A stretch of DNA of 64,000 bases from Chryseobacterium gleum (lineage in GTDB: Bacteria; Bacteroidota; Bacteroidia; Flavobacteriales_D; Crocinitomicaceae): the NCBI GenBank assembly GCA_945897805.1, contig CAMDFX010000002.1, forward strand, positions 248,001 through 312,000, written 5' to 3'. Numbering within the stretch: position 1 is the stretch's first letter; every line of letters starts with the position of its first letter. Shown here piece after piece: positions 42,218-49,630 of this stretch. Under the pieces are notes generated by a model. The model worked only from the letters and a program-made list of their open reading frames with translations. It did no database searches and was not told the DNA's origin. The position numbers and the translations under genes are program-made.

Positions 42218-42248
42218 GGGAAAGGGAATTTAATAGATTCTCTTTCCC
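42218..42248. repeat. Inverted repeat after NADAR copy 3
   Basis: GGGAAAGGGAAT (42218-42229) and ATTCTCTTTCCC (42237-42248) form a 12-bp stem with one wobble and a 7-base loop. The T run stands upstream on the plus strand, not downstream, so a standard terminator is not certain. It may end or slow transcription of copy 3. Confidence 0.5.
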
Positions 42249-42286
42249 TCCCCAATCAAATTTTAATTTACGATAAAATCATTGCT

Positions 42287-42721
42287 ATGGACAGAATAGA
42301 AAAAATGGAGCACTTACAAACCAACTTGAATAAGTGGTTTTCTGAATGGGCAAGTTATGCCAACGAAAAGGAGAGGATTGGCGCGAGAATGTTGGGGAGA
42401 AACAAAAGCTTGGAACTTTCAATTTCATTCAGGACGATAAAACCATTCATCGCAAATTTGGCTTACGATGTGTGTTTTTATACTGGTGAGCCTACTTTGA
42501 AAATTAGTTATTCAACAGCTTATAATTTCCCTCAAGAAATTAAGGATGTTTTAAAAGGAATCGATACTTCACAAGAAGATTATTACAAATTGGAAGAAAT
42601 TGCACTTATTGGAGAATCAGCGCTAGCTAAAGTTCAGATTAAAAATCTTATCGGTGAAAAAGCGATTGCCTTTTTTGTATGGAAAACAAAATTAGATAGT
42701 ACAAATTTTATAATACCTTGA
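42287..42721 (+). CDS. Unknown protein (144 aa)
   Basis: A soluble protein of unknown family. The N-terminus is helical (EKMEHLQTNLNKWFSEWASY) and the rest looks alpha/beta (LELSISFRTIKPFI, PTLKISYSTAYNF, AIAFFVWKTKLDS). It lies 76 bases after NADAR copy 3 and three bases before a 69-aa gene, in the same direction, so these small genes and the tandem-domain gene that follows may form one transcript. I see no motif that supports a function. Confidence 0.6.
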   Translation: MDRIEKMEHLQTNLNKWFSEWASYANEKERIGARMLGRNKSLELSISFRTIKPFIANLAYDVCFYTGEPTLKISYSTAYNFPQEIKDVLKGIDTSQEDYYKLEEIALIGESALAKVQIKNLIGEKAIAFFVWKTKLDSTNFIIP

Positions 42722-42724
42722 ATT

Positions 42725-42934
42725 ATGTCACACCAAATTATACAATCCATTTTTGATCAGGGAGCAAATATGATGTATATTCATATTGTAGCGCAAGTAT
42801 TATCATCCGAAGGACTACATCCAATTTATAAGGATAAATTTTTTATGGATGAACTCATTCGTTATTTTGTAGAAAAAGAAGAATATGAAAAGTGCGAACG
42901 CTTGGTCATGATTCGCGAAGCATTTAAATTTTAA
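42725..42934 (+). CDS. Small unknown protein (69 aa)
   Basis: A 69-residue soluble, mostly helical protein (QIIQSIFDQGANMMYIHIVA, DELIRYFVEKEEYEKCERLV). It starts 3 bases after the previous stop and ends 27 bases before the tandem-domain gene, so it fits a short operon. Its size and position would suit an accessory or antitoxin-like protein for the next gene, but nothing in its sequence shows that. Confidence 0.55.
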   Translation: MSHQIIQSIFDQGANMMYIHIVAQVLSSEGLHPIYKDKFFMDELIRYFVEKEEYEKCERLVMIREAFKF

Positions 42935-42961
42935 TTTTTTAATAATTTAAAACAATTAACT

Positions 42962-44179
42962 ATGAATTACGAGCATTTAGAAGATGTACCAGGTATTGAA
43001 AGAATTGTACCAGAAAGATACGTTTGGCACGTTTCTTCCCCTGAAAAAAGAGCATCAATACTAAAGTTTGGTTTAACGCTAGAATTTGGAGACCACAAAT
43101 GTATTTTTGCCAATAATCAATCTTTTAACGTCATATTTATGTATCCATTTTGTTTGGAAGAGGAAAATGGAAGATATAGACCAGATAATTTGATGAAATA
43201 TGATTTTTGGCGAATTGATACTGCTAGGTTCAAAGCAGATTGGTACATTGATCCCAATATGAAAGATGGTCCAATAGAATACATGGGTGATGAAAAATAT
43301 TTTGTTGCTACCGAAACTCCGATTCCATGCGAAGCTATTGAACTATTTGAAGTAGGTCAAGAATTTATCTATAAAAGGATGTATGTAATATTATCTGGTA
43401 AAAATAAAGCCTCAGGCTGGAGCGAAAATATTGCTTTAAGAGGCAAAAAGAATTTAGACATTAAGAAAGAAATATCCGAATACAGAAAGACGCATGATGC
43501 AATCAAAACAAAAGCAATGCGATCCCTTGACGTAAAGGATCATTTGTTTCCGTTAGTTATGCATAACGATCATTTGAAAGAAGTATCAGGAATTGAAAGA
43601 ATTGTGCCAGAAAGATATGTTTGGCACGTTTCTAAACCTAAGAAAAGAAAAGCTATATTAGAGTTTGGATTAAAACTAGATGTAGGTAAACACAATTGCA
43701 TTTTTGCCAACAATCAATCATTTAACGTAATATTTATGTATCCATTTTGTTTGGAAGCGGAAAATGGAAGATATAGACCAAATATTTTGCTAAAATATGA
43801 TTTTTGGCGCATTGATACCCATAGTTTTCAAGCTGAATGGTACATCGATCCTAACATGAAAGATGATTCAAAAAAATACAATAGTAATGAAAAGGAGTTT
43901 GTTTTTACCGTAACTCCAATTCCTTGTAAAGCTCTAGAATTATTTAAAGTAGGTCAAGAATTCATTGATATTAAAAAAAATGTATACATTACTTCAATTG
44001 AGAAATCAACAGGACTCGAAGGAATAACCATAATCAATAACATTGATGACAATTACATTAAAAATTACATGAAAGATATAAAATCGGACATAAGAAAAAC
44101 AGATAAAATTATAAAAATTGAAACTTCAAGGTTTTCTTGTGTCAAAGATGTTCCATTTCCTTTGGTGAAAGTTCAATAA
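42962..44179 (+). CDS. Protein of two tandem ADP-ribosyltransferase-like domains (405 aa)
   Basis: The protein is an internal duplication with a 199-residue period (units about 1-199 and 200-405), clear at protein and DNA level. Each unit reads IERIVPERYVWHVS, then a helix ending A-I/S-I-L-x-F-G-L, CIFANNQSFNVIFMYPFCLE, YDFWRIDT, WYIDPNMKD and TPIPC. This order (Y-x-W-H-V-S; helix I-L-x-x-G-L; F-A-N; W-R-I-D; E/x-T-P-I-P) resembles ADP-ribosyltransferase folds of the DarT/KptA-like type. His23 and His222 would be the first-motif residues. The Glu118 before TPIP in unit 1 is Val317 in unit 2, so unit 2 may be inactive if that Glu is catalytic. Neighbouring NADAR genes support an ADP-ribose link. 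The family is my inference. Confidence 0.65.
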   Translation: MNYEHLEDVPGIERIVPERYVWHVSSPEKRASILKFGLTLEFGDHKCIFANNQSFNVIFMYPFCLEEENGRYRPDNLMKYDFWRIDTARFKADWYIDPNMKDGPIEYMGDEKYFVATETPIPCEAIELFEVGQEFIYKRMYVILSGKNKASGWSENIALRGKKNLDIKKEISEYRKTHDAIKTKAMRSLDVKDHLFPLVMHNDHLKEVSGIERIVPERYVWHVSKPKKRKAILEFGLKLDVGKHNCIFANNQSFNVIFMYPFCLEAENGRYRPNILLKYDFWRIDTHSFQAEWYIDPNMKDDSKKYNSNEKEFVFTVTPIPCKALELFKVGQEFIDIKKNVYITSIEKSTGLEGITIINNIDDNYIKNYMKDIKSDIRKTDKIIKIETSRFSCVKDVPFPLVKVQ

Positions 44180-44328
44180 CGAAATGGCAGAGTCAATAAA
44201 ATATTGGAGAAATAAAATAATTTGAATTAAACTGTTAGATTTAATTCGTTAATCAGTAAAGAAATATTAAAGACTAAAACACTGTTTTTTTCGGCTTAAA
44301 TACTTAGAGAATTAGCTTTATTTTCGAA

Positions 44329-44369
44329 AATCATTTTTTTTATCCGCTTCATTTAATTAGGTTTGATTA
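44329..44369. repeat. 41-bp repeat, copy A (partner at 47426-47466)
   Basis: AATCATTTTTTTTATC, then TTCA and TAATTAGGTTTG blocks match 47426-47466 at 34 of 41 positions by my count, without gaps. On the minus strand it corresponds to the segment KPN-LIKKMI of the remnant at 47357-47539, here with a stop. Confidence 0.6.
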
Positions 44370-44444
44370 TATGATTGTTCAATCTTAAAATTCTAAAAAA
44401 AATATTTTTTATTCATTCAGATTTTAAATTCTTTAAAAAAGGAT

Positions 44445-44534
44445 ATGAGGAAATTTATGTCCAAAAAATTTCGAAGAATTAAAATAAAAAAGAGAAAGCG
44501 TCACAAAATGATTTTTTTTGACTCTTACTTATAG
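44445..44534 (+). CDS. Possible basic micropeptide (29 aa)
   Basis: The frame starts at the ATG at 44445, with a second ATG at 44457, and ends TAG at 44532-44534. The peptide MRKFMSKKFRRIKIKKRKRH is very basic. The piece KKRKRHKM equals the motif of the short AURKAIP1/COX24-type ribosome-associated proteins in Bacteroidota, but the continuation differs (IFFDSYL). It may be chance in AT-rich DNA. Confidence 0.25.
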   Translation: MRKFMSKKFRRIKIKKRKRHKMIFFDSYL

Positions 44535-44556
44535 TAACTAACTAAAACGATAAAAA

Positions 44557-44928
44557 ATGGAAAAAAGAGAAAGTGTTAAGCCTATTAAAGGAAGTGAGAA
44601 ATTATTTAAAATTTCAAACAAACGTGTTGTAATTGGAGTTTCAAACAAAAACAAATCTGGGAAAACTTTTTCTTTGATTGAAGATTTAGTTGCCACACGA
44701 ATCACGTATCAAAATATAGTAAATTCGATTCCAGCACAGCCAGGAATTTTGATTATCACTGGTCATTATAAAAACTCTTATAAAACCATAGGAGTTTTAA
44801 AGTCTGACGAAAATATTCGCTCTGCCTTTTCAAGACCTCGAGATAACAATCGTTTTCAAACTCTTCTCAAAGAATTAAAAAATGAACTTTTTGATCACAT
44901 TGAGATTCAACTTGCGAAAGTAAGTTGA
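44557..44928 (+). CDS. Unknown protein (123 aa)
   Basis: A basic soluble protein without recognised domains. NKRVVIGVSNKNKSGKTFSL resembles a short P-loop-like segment (G-V-S-N-K-N-K-S-G-K-T), but no further nucleotide-binding motif is visible, so this may be chance. The C-terminus is helical (FQTLLKELKNELFDHIEIQL). It is followed by a small secreted protein gene 68 bases downstream. The function is unknown. Confidence 0.6.
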   Translation: MEKRESVKPIKGSEKLFKISNKRVVIGVSNKNKSGKTFSLIEDLVATRITYQNIVNSIPAQPGILIITGHYKNSYKTIGVLKSDENIRSAFSRPRDNNRFQTLLKELKNELFDHIEIQLAKVS

Positions 44929-44996
44929 ATCTCTCCAAACAAAAAATAGAATTAAAATCACTAAAAATTATGTATAATCTATTAAAATTTAAAACC

Positions 44997-45524
44997 ATGA
45001 AAAGTAACATTTTGTTCGCATTTGTATTGATTTACAGCACAACTCAAGCACAATTTTCTGAAGAGAAAATTTTAGAAGATGGCAGCCATTATATTGTTTA
45101 TACTCCTAGACATTTTTCGGCAGAAGAAATTGCAAATTGGAAACTGCGAAGAATTCCAACGCCAGCTGAAGTTCAAAAAAATCCACTTATTCCTTTGAGT
45201 AATTTAATGATGATGCAACTTGAAAAGGAATTTAAAAGCAATATTACAGAAGATAGTTCCTTGGTTGAGGCAAGTGATCAGAATTTTTTAAATCACCTAG
45301 GAATTACTGCTATCAAAAGCGATTGCCAGCAGGTACGTTATCATCAAATTTGGGAGATGGATGAATCAGTGGTTAATTATAATTTGAATGATTTAGCACA
45401 AAGCCTAGTCAAGATGCTTAAGGAAAATCATTTGGATAATTATTTTGAAAAAACAGTTCACTTTTACTGCAAGGAATATTTTTATAATGAGACATATTAT
45501 CTGGTGGTTCTTCTAGATGATTGA
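44997..45524 (+). CDS. Small secreted protein of unknown function (175 aa)
   Basis: I start at the ATG at 44997 because it gives a clean signal peptide (KSNILFAFVLIYSTTQAQ). Upstream in-frame TTG codons would add an unlikely N-terminus. The mature part is acidic with aromatic residues, one helical stretch (PLSNLMMMQLEKEFKSN) and a C-terminal strand region (TVHFYCKEYFYNETYYLVVL). No lipobox or sorting domain is seen, so it should be periplasmic or released. No family is recognised. Confidence 0.65.
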   Translation: MKSNILFAFVLIYSTTQAQFSEEKILEDGSHYIVYTPRHFSAEEIANWKLRRIPTPAEVQKNPLIPLSNLMMMQLEKEFKSNITEDSSLVEASDQNFLNHLGITAIKSDCQQVRYHQIWEMDESVVNYNLNDLAQSLVKMLKENHLDNYFEKTVHFYCKEYFYNETYYLVVLLDD

Positions 45525-45583
45525 AATGCTGGAAGTTTTTAAAATGATTTAAGGTAAAATACATTCACAAAAGTTTGATCATT

Positions 45584-47371
45584 ATGGAATATAAGCAAAT
45601 TTTTATTCAGCTCAATGAAGAGACACAGTTTAATACAGTAAAAATTACTAGACAATTAAACAATACTGAAGATAGAGTTGACAGACAAAGAAATGGACTC
45701 ATCGCTGCCATAAAAATAGACTTTGGGAAACCATCTCCTATTTTCTTAAAAGACCTCAATGATTTATATCAATCAACGGAAATTCCACTTTTAAGTAATT
45801 TGACTGTTCTTATGATTTATAAAAAATGGACAATAAATAAGTCCATTTTTGAAGTTTTAAGATTTCTTTTTAATGAAATAAATGATAGTACCCTACTAGA
45901 AAGTAAGGAGCTAACGGATAAAATCATTCATCTTATTGAATTACAATCGAATCTTAATGTCGAACATGTAAAATATAAAATTTGGCTCACCACTAAAATT
46001 ATCTTAAAAGTATACGATGATGGCAATTTTGAGAGACTCGATGACTTTATTTTCATGATCTGGAGAAATTATACTTTTATGCCTAAATTGTTTGTGCCAG
46101 ATGTTTTCAAGCCGCAAATAGTTGATGCTTATTTTAAACCAATTTGGTTTGCTTTTTCCATCTTTAAAAAACAAAAGGCAAAACGCGAAATTTATTATTC
46201 ATTTTGCAATGACTTCTTGGCAAAACTTTTAGAGCCTGAATTAGCAGAGAATGATTTTTTGAATTTCCTGCAGATCATATTTAAAAAAAATAAAATTGAA
46301 GTTGTTAAAAGTTTCACATTTAAAGATTACATGCGATTATATGAAATTAAAAAGTTAAATAATCAACTTTTTAATCGATTACCTGATTTGTCAAAAACAG
46401 CAATTGAACACGGCTATAGAGATCGGGCTAACGAGGAGAACCATTGTTTTAAGCTGGTTTATAATTTGTTTGCTGACTTTGGTATTTCTTATTTTTTCAT
46501 TTTTCATTTTATGAATGGATATTTAAATACCCAAGAAAAAGAATGGTTACATGATATGCTGCAAGGAAGAAATTTAGTGTATTCTAAAAACCTGCCTTGT
46601 ACCTTAACTAAAAAAACAACACATTTTTTCAATACCATTCCTCAAGAATGGAAAAACGATGCTAATGAACTGAATTTTAAATCTCCAAAGGGTCTTTACG
46701 GAATCACGAAGGAAAATTACTCCTTGACACAAAGTTTAATTTATTGTACCATATATTTTGAAGTAAGAAATGAAATTTATACCAAGGAAGTTTTACGAAA
46801 TCTGAGAGGAGCTGATAATATTGATTTCTGGATTAGTACTTTATGTAAACTTTATCATAAAGGACTTAGAGTAGAGGACATGAATCAAATTATTGATTAT
46901 ATAGATGATCAGGTAATTAGAAATGGCAGGAAAATTGACTTTAATACAAAAAAAGTATCCAACCTTTGGGCAGAAGCATTAATCTGGCACCGAGAATTGA
47001 GATTAATGCGAGTAGGAAATTATAGTAGAACATTTAACTTGCCTAAATCGGAGATCAATACTTATAAAACCAAATTTCAAGATAAAAAATATAAGATAGT
47101 GCAGTTACTCACAAATAAAGATTTAATAGAAGAAGGACGTACTTTATCACATTGCGTTGGAACATATACAAATAACTGCATTGATAGAGGTTCATATATT
47201 TTTTCTTTGTGTTTGGAGCAAGAAAATGAAAAGAATACACCATTAATCACCATTGAGGTAAATGCGAATACCATACGCCAAAAAAAGGGTAAAAGGAACC
47301 GCACTTGTTCAAAAGAAGAGGATTACATTATCCGAAAATGGGCCAAAGAAAACAAATTAAAATTTCTTTAA
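45584..47371 (+). CDS. PcfJ-like protein (595 aa)
   Basis: The N-terminal ~480 residues have no recognised domain and are rich in lysine and aromatic residues. The C-terminal ~90 residues match the PcfJ-like domain: LLTNKDLIEEGRTLSHCVGT, YIFSLCLEQE, TIEVNANTIRQKKGKRNRTC and a final helix with IIRKWAKENK. The H-C-V-G-T/S-Y and G-K-x-N-R signatures are characteristic. PcfJ is named after a gene of the enterococcal plasmid pCF10, but its biochemical role is unknown, and PcfJ-like proteins occur on mobile elements and in accessory regions. The start is the ATG at 45584; a TTG three codons earlier is also in frame. No PcfK-like or conjugation gene is nearby. Confidence 0.82.
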   Translation: MEYKQIFIQLNEETQFNTVKITRQLNNTEDRVDRQRNGLIAAIKIDFGKPSPIFLKDLNDLYQSTEIPLLSNLTVLMIYKKWTINKSIFEVLRFLFNEINDSTLLESKELTDKIIHLIELQSNLNVEHVKYKIWLTTKIILKVYDDGNFERLDDFIFMIWRNYTFMPKLFVPDVFKPQIVDAYFKPIWFAFSIFKKQKAKREIYYSFCNDFLAKLLEPELAENDFLNFLQIIFKKNKIEVVKSFTFKDYMRLYEIKKLNNQLFNRLPDLSKTAIEHGYRDRANEENHCFKLVYNLFADFGISYFFIFHFMNGYLNTQEKEWLHDMLQGRNLVYSKNLPCTLTKKTTHFFNTIPQEWKNDANELNFKSPKGLYGITKENYSLTQSLIYCTIYFEVRNEIYTKEVLRNLRGADNIDFWISTLCKLYHKGLRVEDMNQIIDYIDDQVIRNGRKIDFNTKKVSNLWAEALIWHRELRLMRVGNYSRTFNLPKSEINTYKTKFQDKKYKIVQLLTNKDLIEEGRTLSHCVGTYTNNCIDRGSYIFSLCLEQENEKNTPLITIEVNANTIRQKKGKRNRTCSKEEDYIIRKWAKENKLKFL

Positions 47372-47539
47372 ATCGATGGTGAAAACACCTTCCTGTTCTT
47401 CGGCACTCTTGCGCTTAACTATCTCAATCATTTTTTTTATCAAGTTCAAATAATTAGGTTTGGTAAATGAGATGTTGTAGTTCTTCCTTTTAGCAGATTC
47501 TCCACAAATAGATTTAGCATTAAATTTTAATTTTTTGAC
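47357..47539 (-). pseudogene. Coding remnant on the minus strand (60 codons)
   Basis: The minus-strand frame is open from 47539 to a stop at 47357-47359, with protein-like content: KSICGESAKRKNYNISF, TKPNYLNLIKKMIEIVKR and AEEQEGVFTIDLKKF. No start codon stands at its head. The 41-bp repeat at 44329-44369 carries part of the same segment. It overlaps the PcfJ-like gene's end by 15 bases. It looks like the 3' remains of a gene once present in more than one copy here. Confidence 0.4.
47426..47466. repeat. 41-bp repeat, copy B (partner at 44329-44369)
   Basis: AATCATTTTTTTTATC, TTCA and TAATTAGGTTTG are shared with copy A in the same order and spacing. This copy lies inside the minus-strand coding remnant. 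Confidence 0.6.
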
Positions 47540-47541
47540 TT

Positions 47542-47871
47542 ATGAAAACGAAAGCTGATATTTTAAACGCCATTCCTGCAGATATGAATTTAGAAACATA
47601 TTTTGAGACATTAAATATTTTTGAAAAGAGAGAATTGATAAATGAATTAGAAGTTTGTAAAAGTCATTTTACTAAACACTTTAAGCAAAAAGTTCACCTT
47701 GCAATAATTTCATACACCTGCTCTTTTGTATGCTATTTCGGAATTGGAGAGGCCTGGTTTTTGTATTATTTAATTGGGATCAATATACCATTAAGTATTA
47801 TCTTATTCTTAGATTTTAAGGATGCGTCACTTTATGAAAAATCGATAAAAAAATTGACTGGTTTACTTTAA
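47542..47871 (+). CDS. Small membrane protein (109 aa)
   Basis: The N-terminal ~50 residues are soluble and helical (LETYFETLNIFEKRELINEL). Two hydrophobic segments follow (LAIISYTCSFVCYFGIG and WFLYYLIGINIPLSIILFLD), which suggest a helical hairpin in the inner membrane, and a short charged tail. No family is recognised. It is the last gene of the accessory region before the T9SS locus, whose 569-aa gene converges on it. Confidence 0.65.
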   Translation: MKTKADILNAIPADMNLETYFETLNIFEKRELINELEVCKSHFTKHFKQKVHLAIISYTCSFVCYFGIGEAWFLYYLIGINIPLSIILFLDFKDASLYEKSIKKLTGLL

Positions 47872-47910
47872 ATCATGCTTCTTCGTTGTTTAAACCAACT
47901 CCGGCGGTTT

Positions 47911-49620
47911 TTACCTCACCAAATGCAGAAACCCATGACCAATTATATCTGTTTTTGTGGTGAATTTGTAGGTATAAACCCCCTCAACAAACACTCGTCC
48001 CGAATCGTCTTTTCCATCCCAATTGTTTTGGTAATTTGTTGTGTAGAACACGACATTTCCCCAGCGGTTTAGAATGATTACCTCCGTGTTTTCGGGTAAA
48101 TTTTTAACCTCCAAAAGATCGTTGATACCATCATTATTGGGTGATATGACATTAGGGAATTCAAGTGAAAGAATAGGTGTTACGGAGTCTGTGCAATTAA
48201 ACAAAGTGATATTTTGCGTGATAGTGTCTGTATAGCAATCAAATTCAACAATAGCACTAATTTGATAGGTTCCTATTGCGGAAAATTGATGGCTTGGATT
48301 TAAAGACGATGAACTATTATTTGCTCCTGAAGTTGGGTCACCAAAATTCCAATTTACTTGATTGATGGGTGATGCTGTTGCAATTGAAAATGAAATAGAA
48401 CTCTGCAAACACGAATCAGGAAGAAATGCAATGGTGGAACTAGCTGCAAATCCCCCAAGCGGGACTTGAGCCGGCAGACCGAGTTGACATGTTGCAGGAC
48501 TAAAACTGACAGCATTGGTTACATAATCGCAGCCTAGCCCCAATGAATTAGGATTTGAGATCTCATCCAGCCTTTCAGCGTTACCTATTGCCACGTACAA
48601 TTTATTGTTTGGAGCTTGTTCTATTTGTAAACAAGGATAACCGTTGGGTTCAAGATTTGGAGAATAAATAAAGGTATTTGAAGATGCTATGGCAGCTGAA
48701 GTATAGGTGCTTAAATTTAATTGATAAACCGAATTGATATTTGTGTAGTAAAATTTTGATCCATCGGGAGAAAAACAAGCGCCATACTTTCTGAGAAATT
48801 CTGGTGGTGAATCATCCGTAACATTAACGGTTAGTAGGTTGCTAACAACTCCCGTTGTCTTGTTGAAATCGAAAAATTCAATGCGGTCACTCCAATCTAC
48901 AGGCATACCAATCCGATTTCCATCAGGAGACGCATCCATTGCTCCTGCCCAAGCTTCATAAGCACCAAAGAAGGGAGAAATCGCAAAAATTGAACCTACT
49001 GTACTAATAACGGGTTGTGTAGAGACACCACAGGCATCAATTTTCCAAGCTAAAAATTCATTTGCATTCTTTTTATGAGCAATCACCCAAAAACCTTGTA
49101 TTTCAGTACTTCTAATAACAATTAATTTTTCGGTCAAATCAGTTGCTAGTTGCGTATTTATTGTTGCAACTTGCACATCTCCAAGACCTCCATTCAATGT
49201 CATGTCCACCACACTATACCTCAAGCCATCATCAGGAACAGGATTGTTCGGATCTATTTCCAATTCATCGAGTGTAAATAAATAGTATCGTTGGCTATCC
49301 TCAGGAAAAGGTACGATCAACGCCCCTTGAGTGCATGAGTTATAAAATCCACCCAACAGATTGGCTCCATTTGGCATAACCTGATTGTTTGCATTCCAGA
49401 CCTTTCTGCCATCGGTATAGAAAAGCAACTGCCCCGTGGTAGGATCCGACACACTTGCCGTTGATTCATTTGAGTTGATGGCTGCATTGCTTGATCCTAT
49501 TGGGATTGGGCCGGAAAAATTTACGCGGGCTCCATAGCCGAAAATCCAATTATTGTTTTGTAGCTGGCTATTAACAGCGCAGTTTATGATTAAAAAGCTA
49601 AAACAAAATAGAAACTTCAT
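47911..49620 (-). CDS. Secreted beta-propeller-like protein with T9SS type B sorting domain (569 aa)
   Basis: A signal peptide (FCFSFLIINCAVNSQ) is followed by a beta-rich region that begins NNWIFGYGARVNFSG and includes TGQLLFYTDGRKVWNANNQV, the repeated start motif of WD40-like secreted proteins in Bacteroidota. A PKD-like domain lies near residues 400-475 (VNWNFGDPTSGANNSS, HQFSAIGTYQISAI). The C-terminal ~85 residues are a type B sorting/gliding domain: FPNVISPNNDGINDLLEVKN, VIILNRWGNVVFYT, WDGKDDSGRVFVEGVYTY and GHGFLHLVR. It lies 10 bases behind the paralogous 561-aa gene. Confidence 0.9.
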   Translation of the reverse strand: MKFLFCFSFLIINCAVNSQLQNNNWIFGYGARVNFSGPIPIGSSNAAINSNESTASVSDPTTGQLLFYTDGRKVWNANNQVMPNGANLLGGFYNSCTQGALIVPFPEDSQRYYLFTLDELEIDPNNPVPDDGLRYSVVDMTLNGGLGDVQVATINTQLATDLTEKLIVIRSTEIQGFWVIAHKKNANEFLAWKIDACGVSTQPVISTVGSIFAISPFFGAYEAWAGAMDASPDGNRIGMPVDWSDRIEFFDFNKTTGVVSNLLTVNVTDDSPPEFLRKYGACFSPDGSKFYYTNINSVYQLNLSTYTSAAIASSNTFIYSPNLEPNGYPCLQIEQAPNNKLYVAIGNAERLDEISNPNSLGLGCDYVTNAVSFSPATCQLGLPAQVPLGGFAASSTIAFLPDSCLQSSISFSIATASPINQVNWNFGDPTSGANNSSSSLNPSHQFSAIGTYQISAIVEFDCYTDTITQNITLFNCTDSVTPILSLEFPNVISPNNDGINDLLEVKNLPENTEVIILNRWGNVVFYTTNYQNNWDGKDDSGRVFVEGVYTYKFTTKTDIIGHGFLHLVR

Positions 49621-49630
49621 ATTCTATAAT

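Larger units (their letters stand above)
44180..44556. other. Intergenic region with repeat and a basic micro-ORF
   Basis: About 377 AT-rich bases. It holds the 41-bp copy described at 44329-44369, and a 29-codon frame 44445-44534 (MRKFMSKKFRRIKIKKRKRH then KMIFFDSYL). No other gene is seen. Confidence 0.45.

Noticed and set aside
44641-44680. Walker A motif in the 123-aa protein
   Set aside because: The sequence GVSNKNKSGKT does not fit the G-x4-G-K-T/S spacing, and no other nucleotide-binding motif follows.
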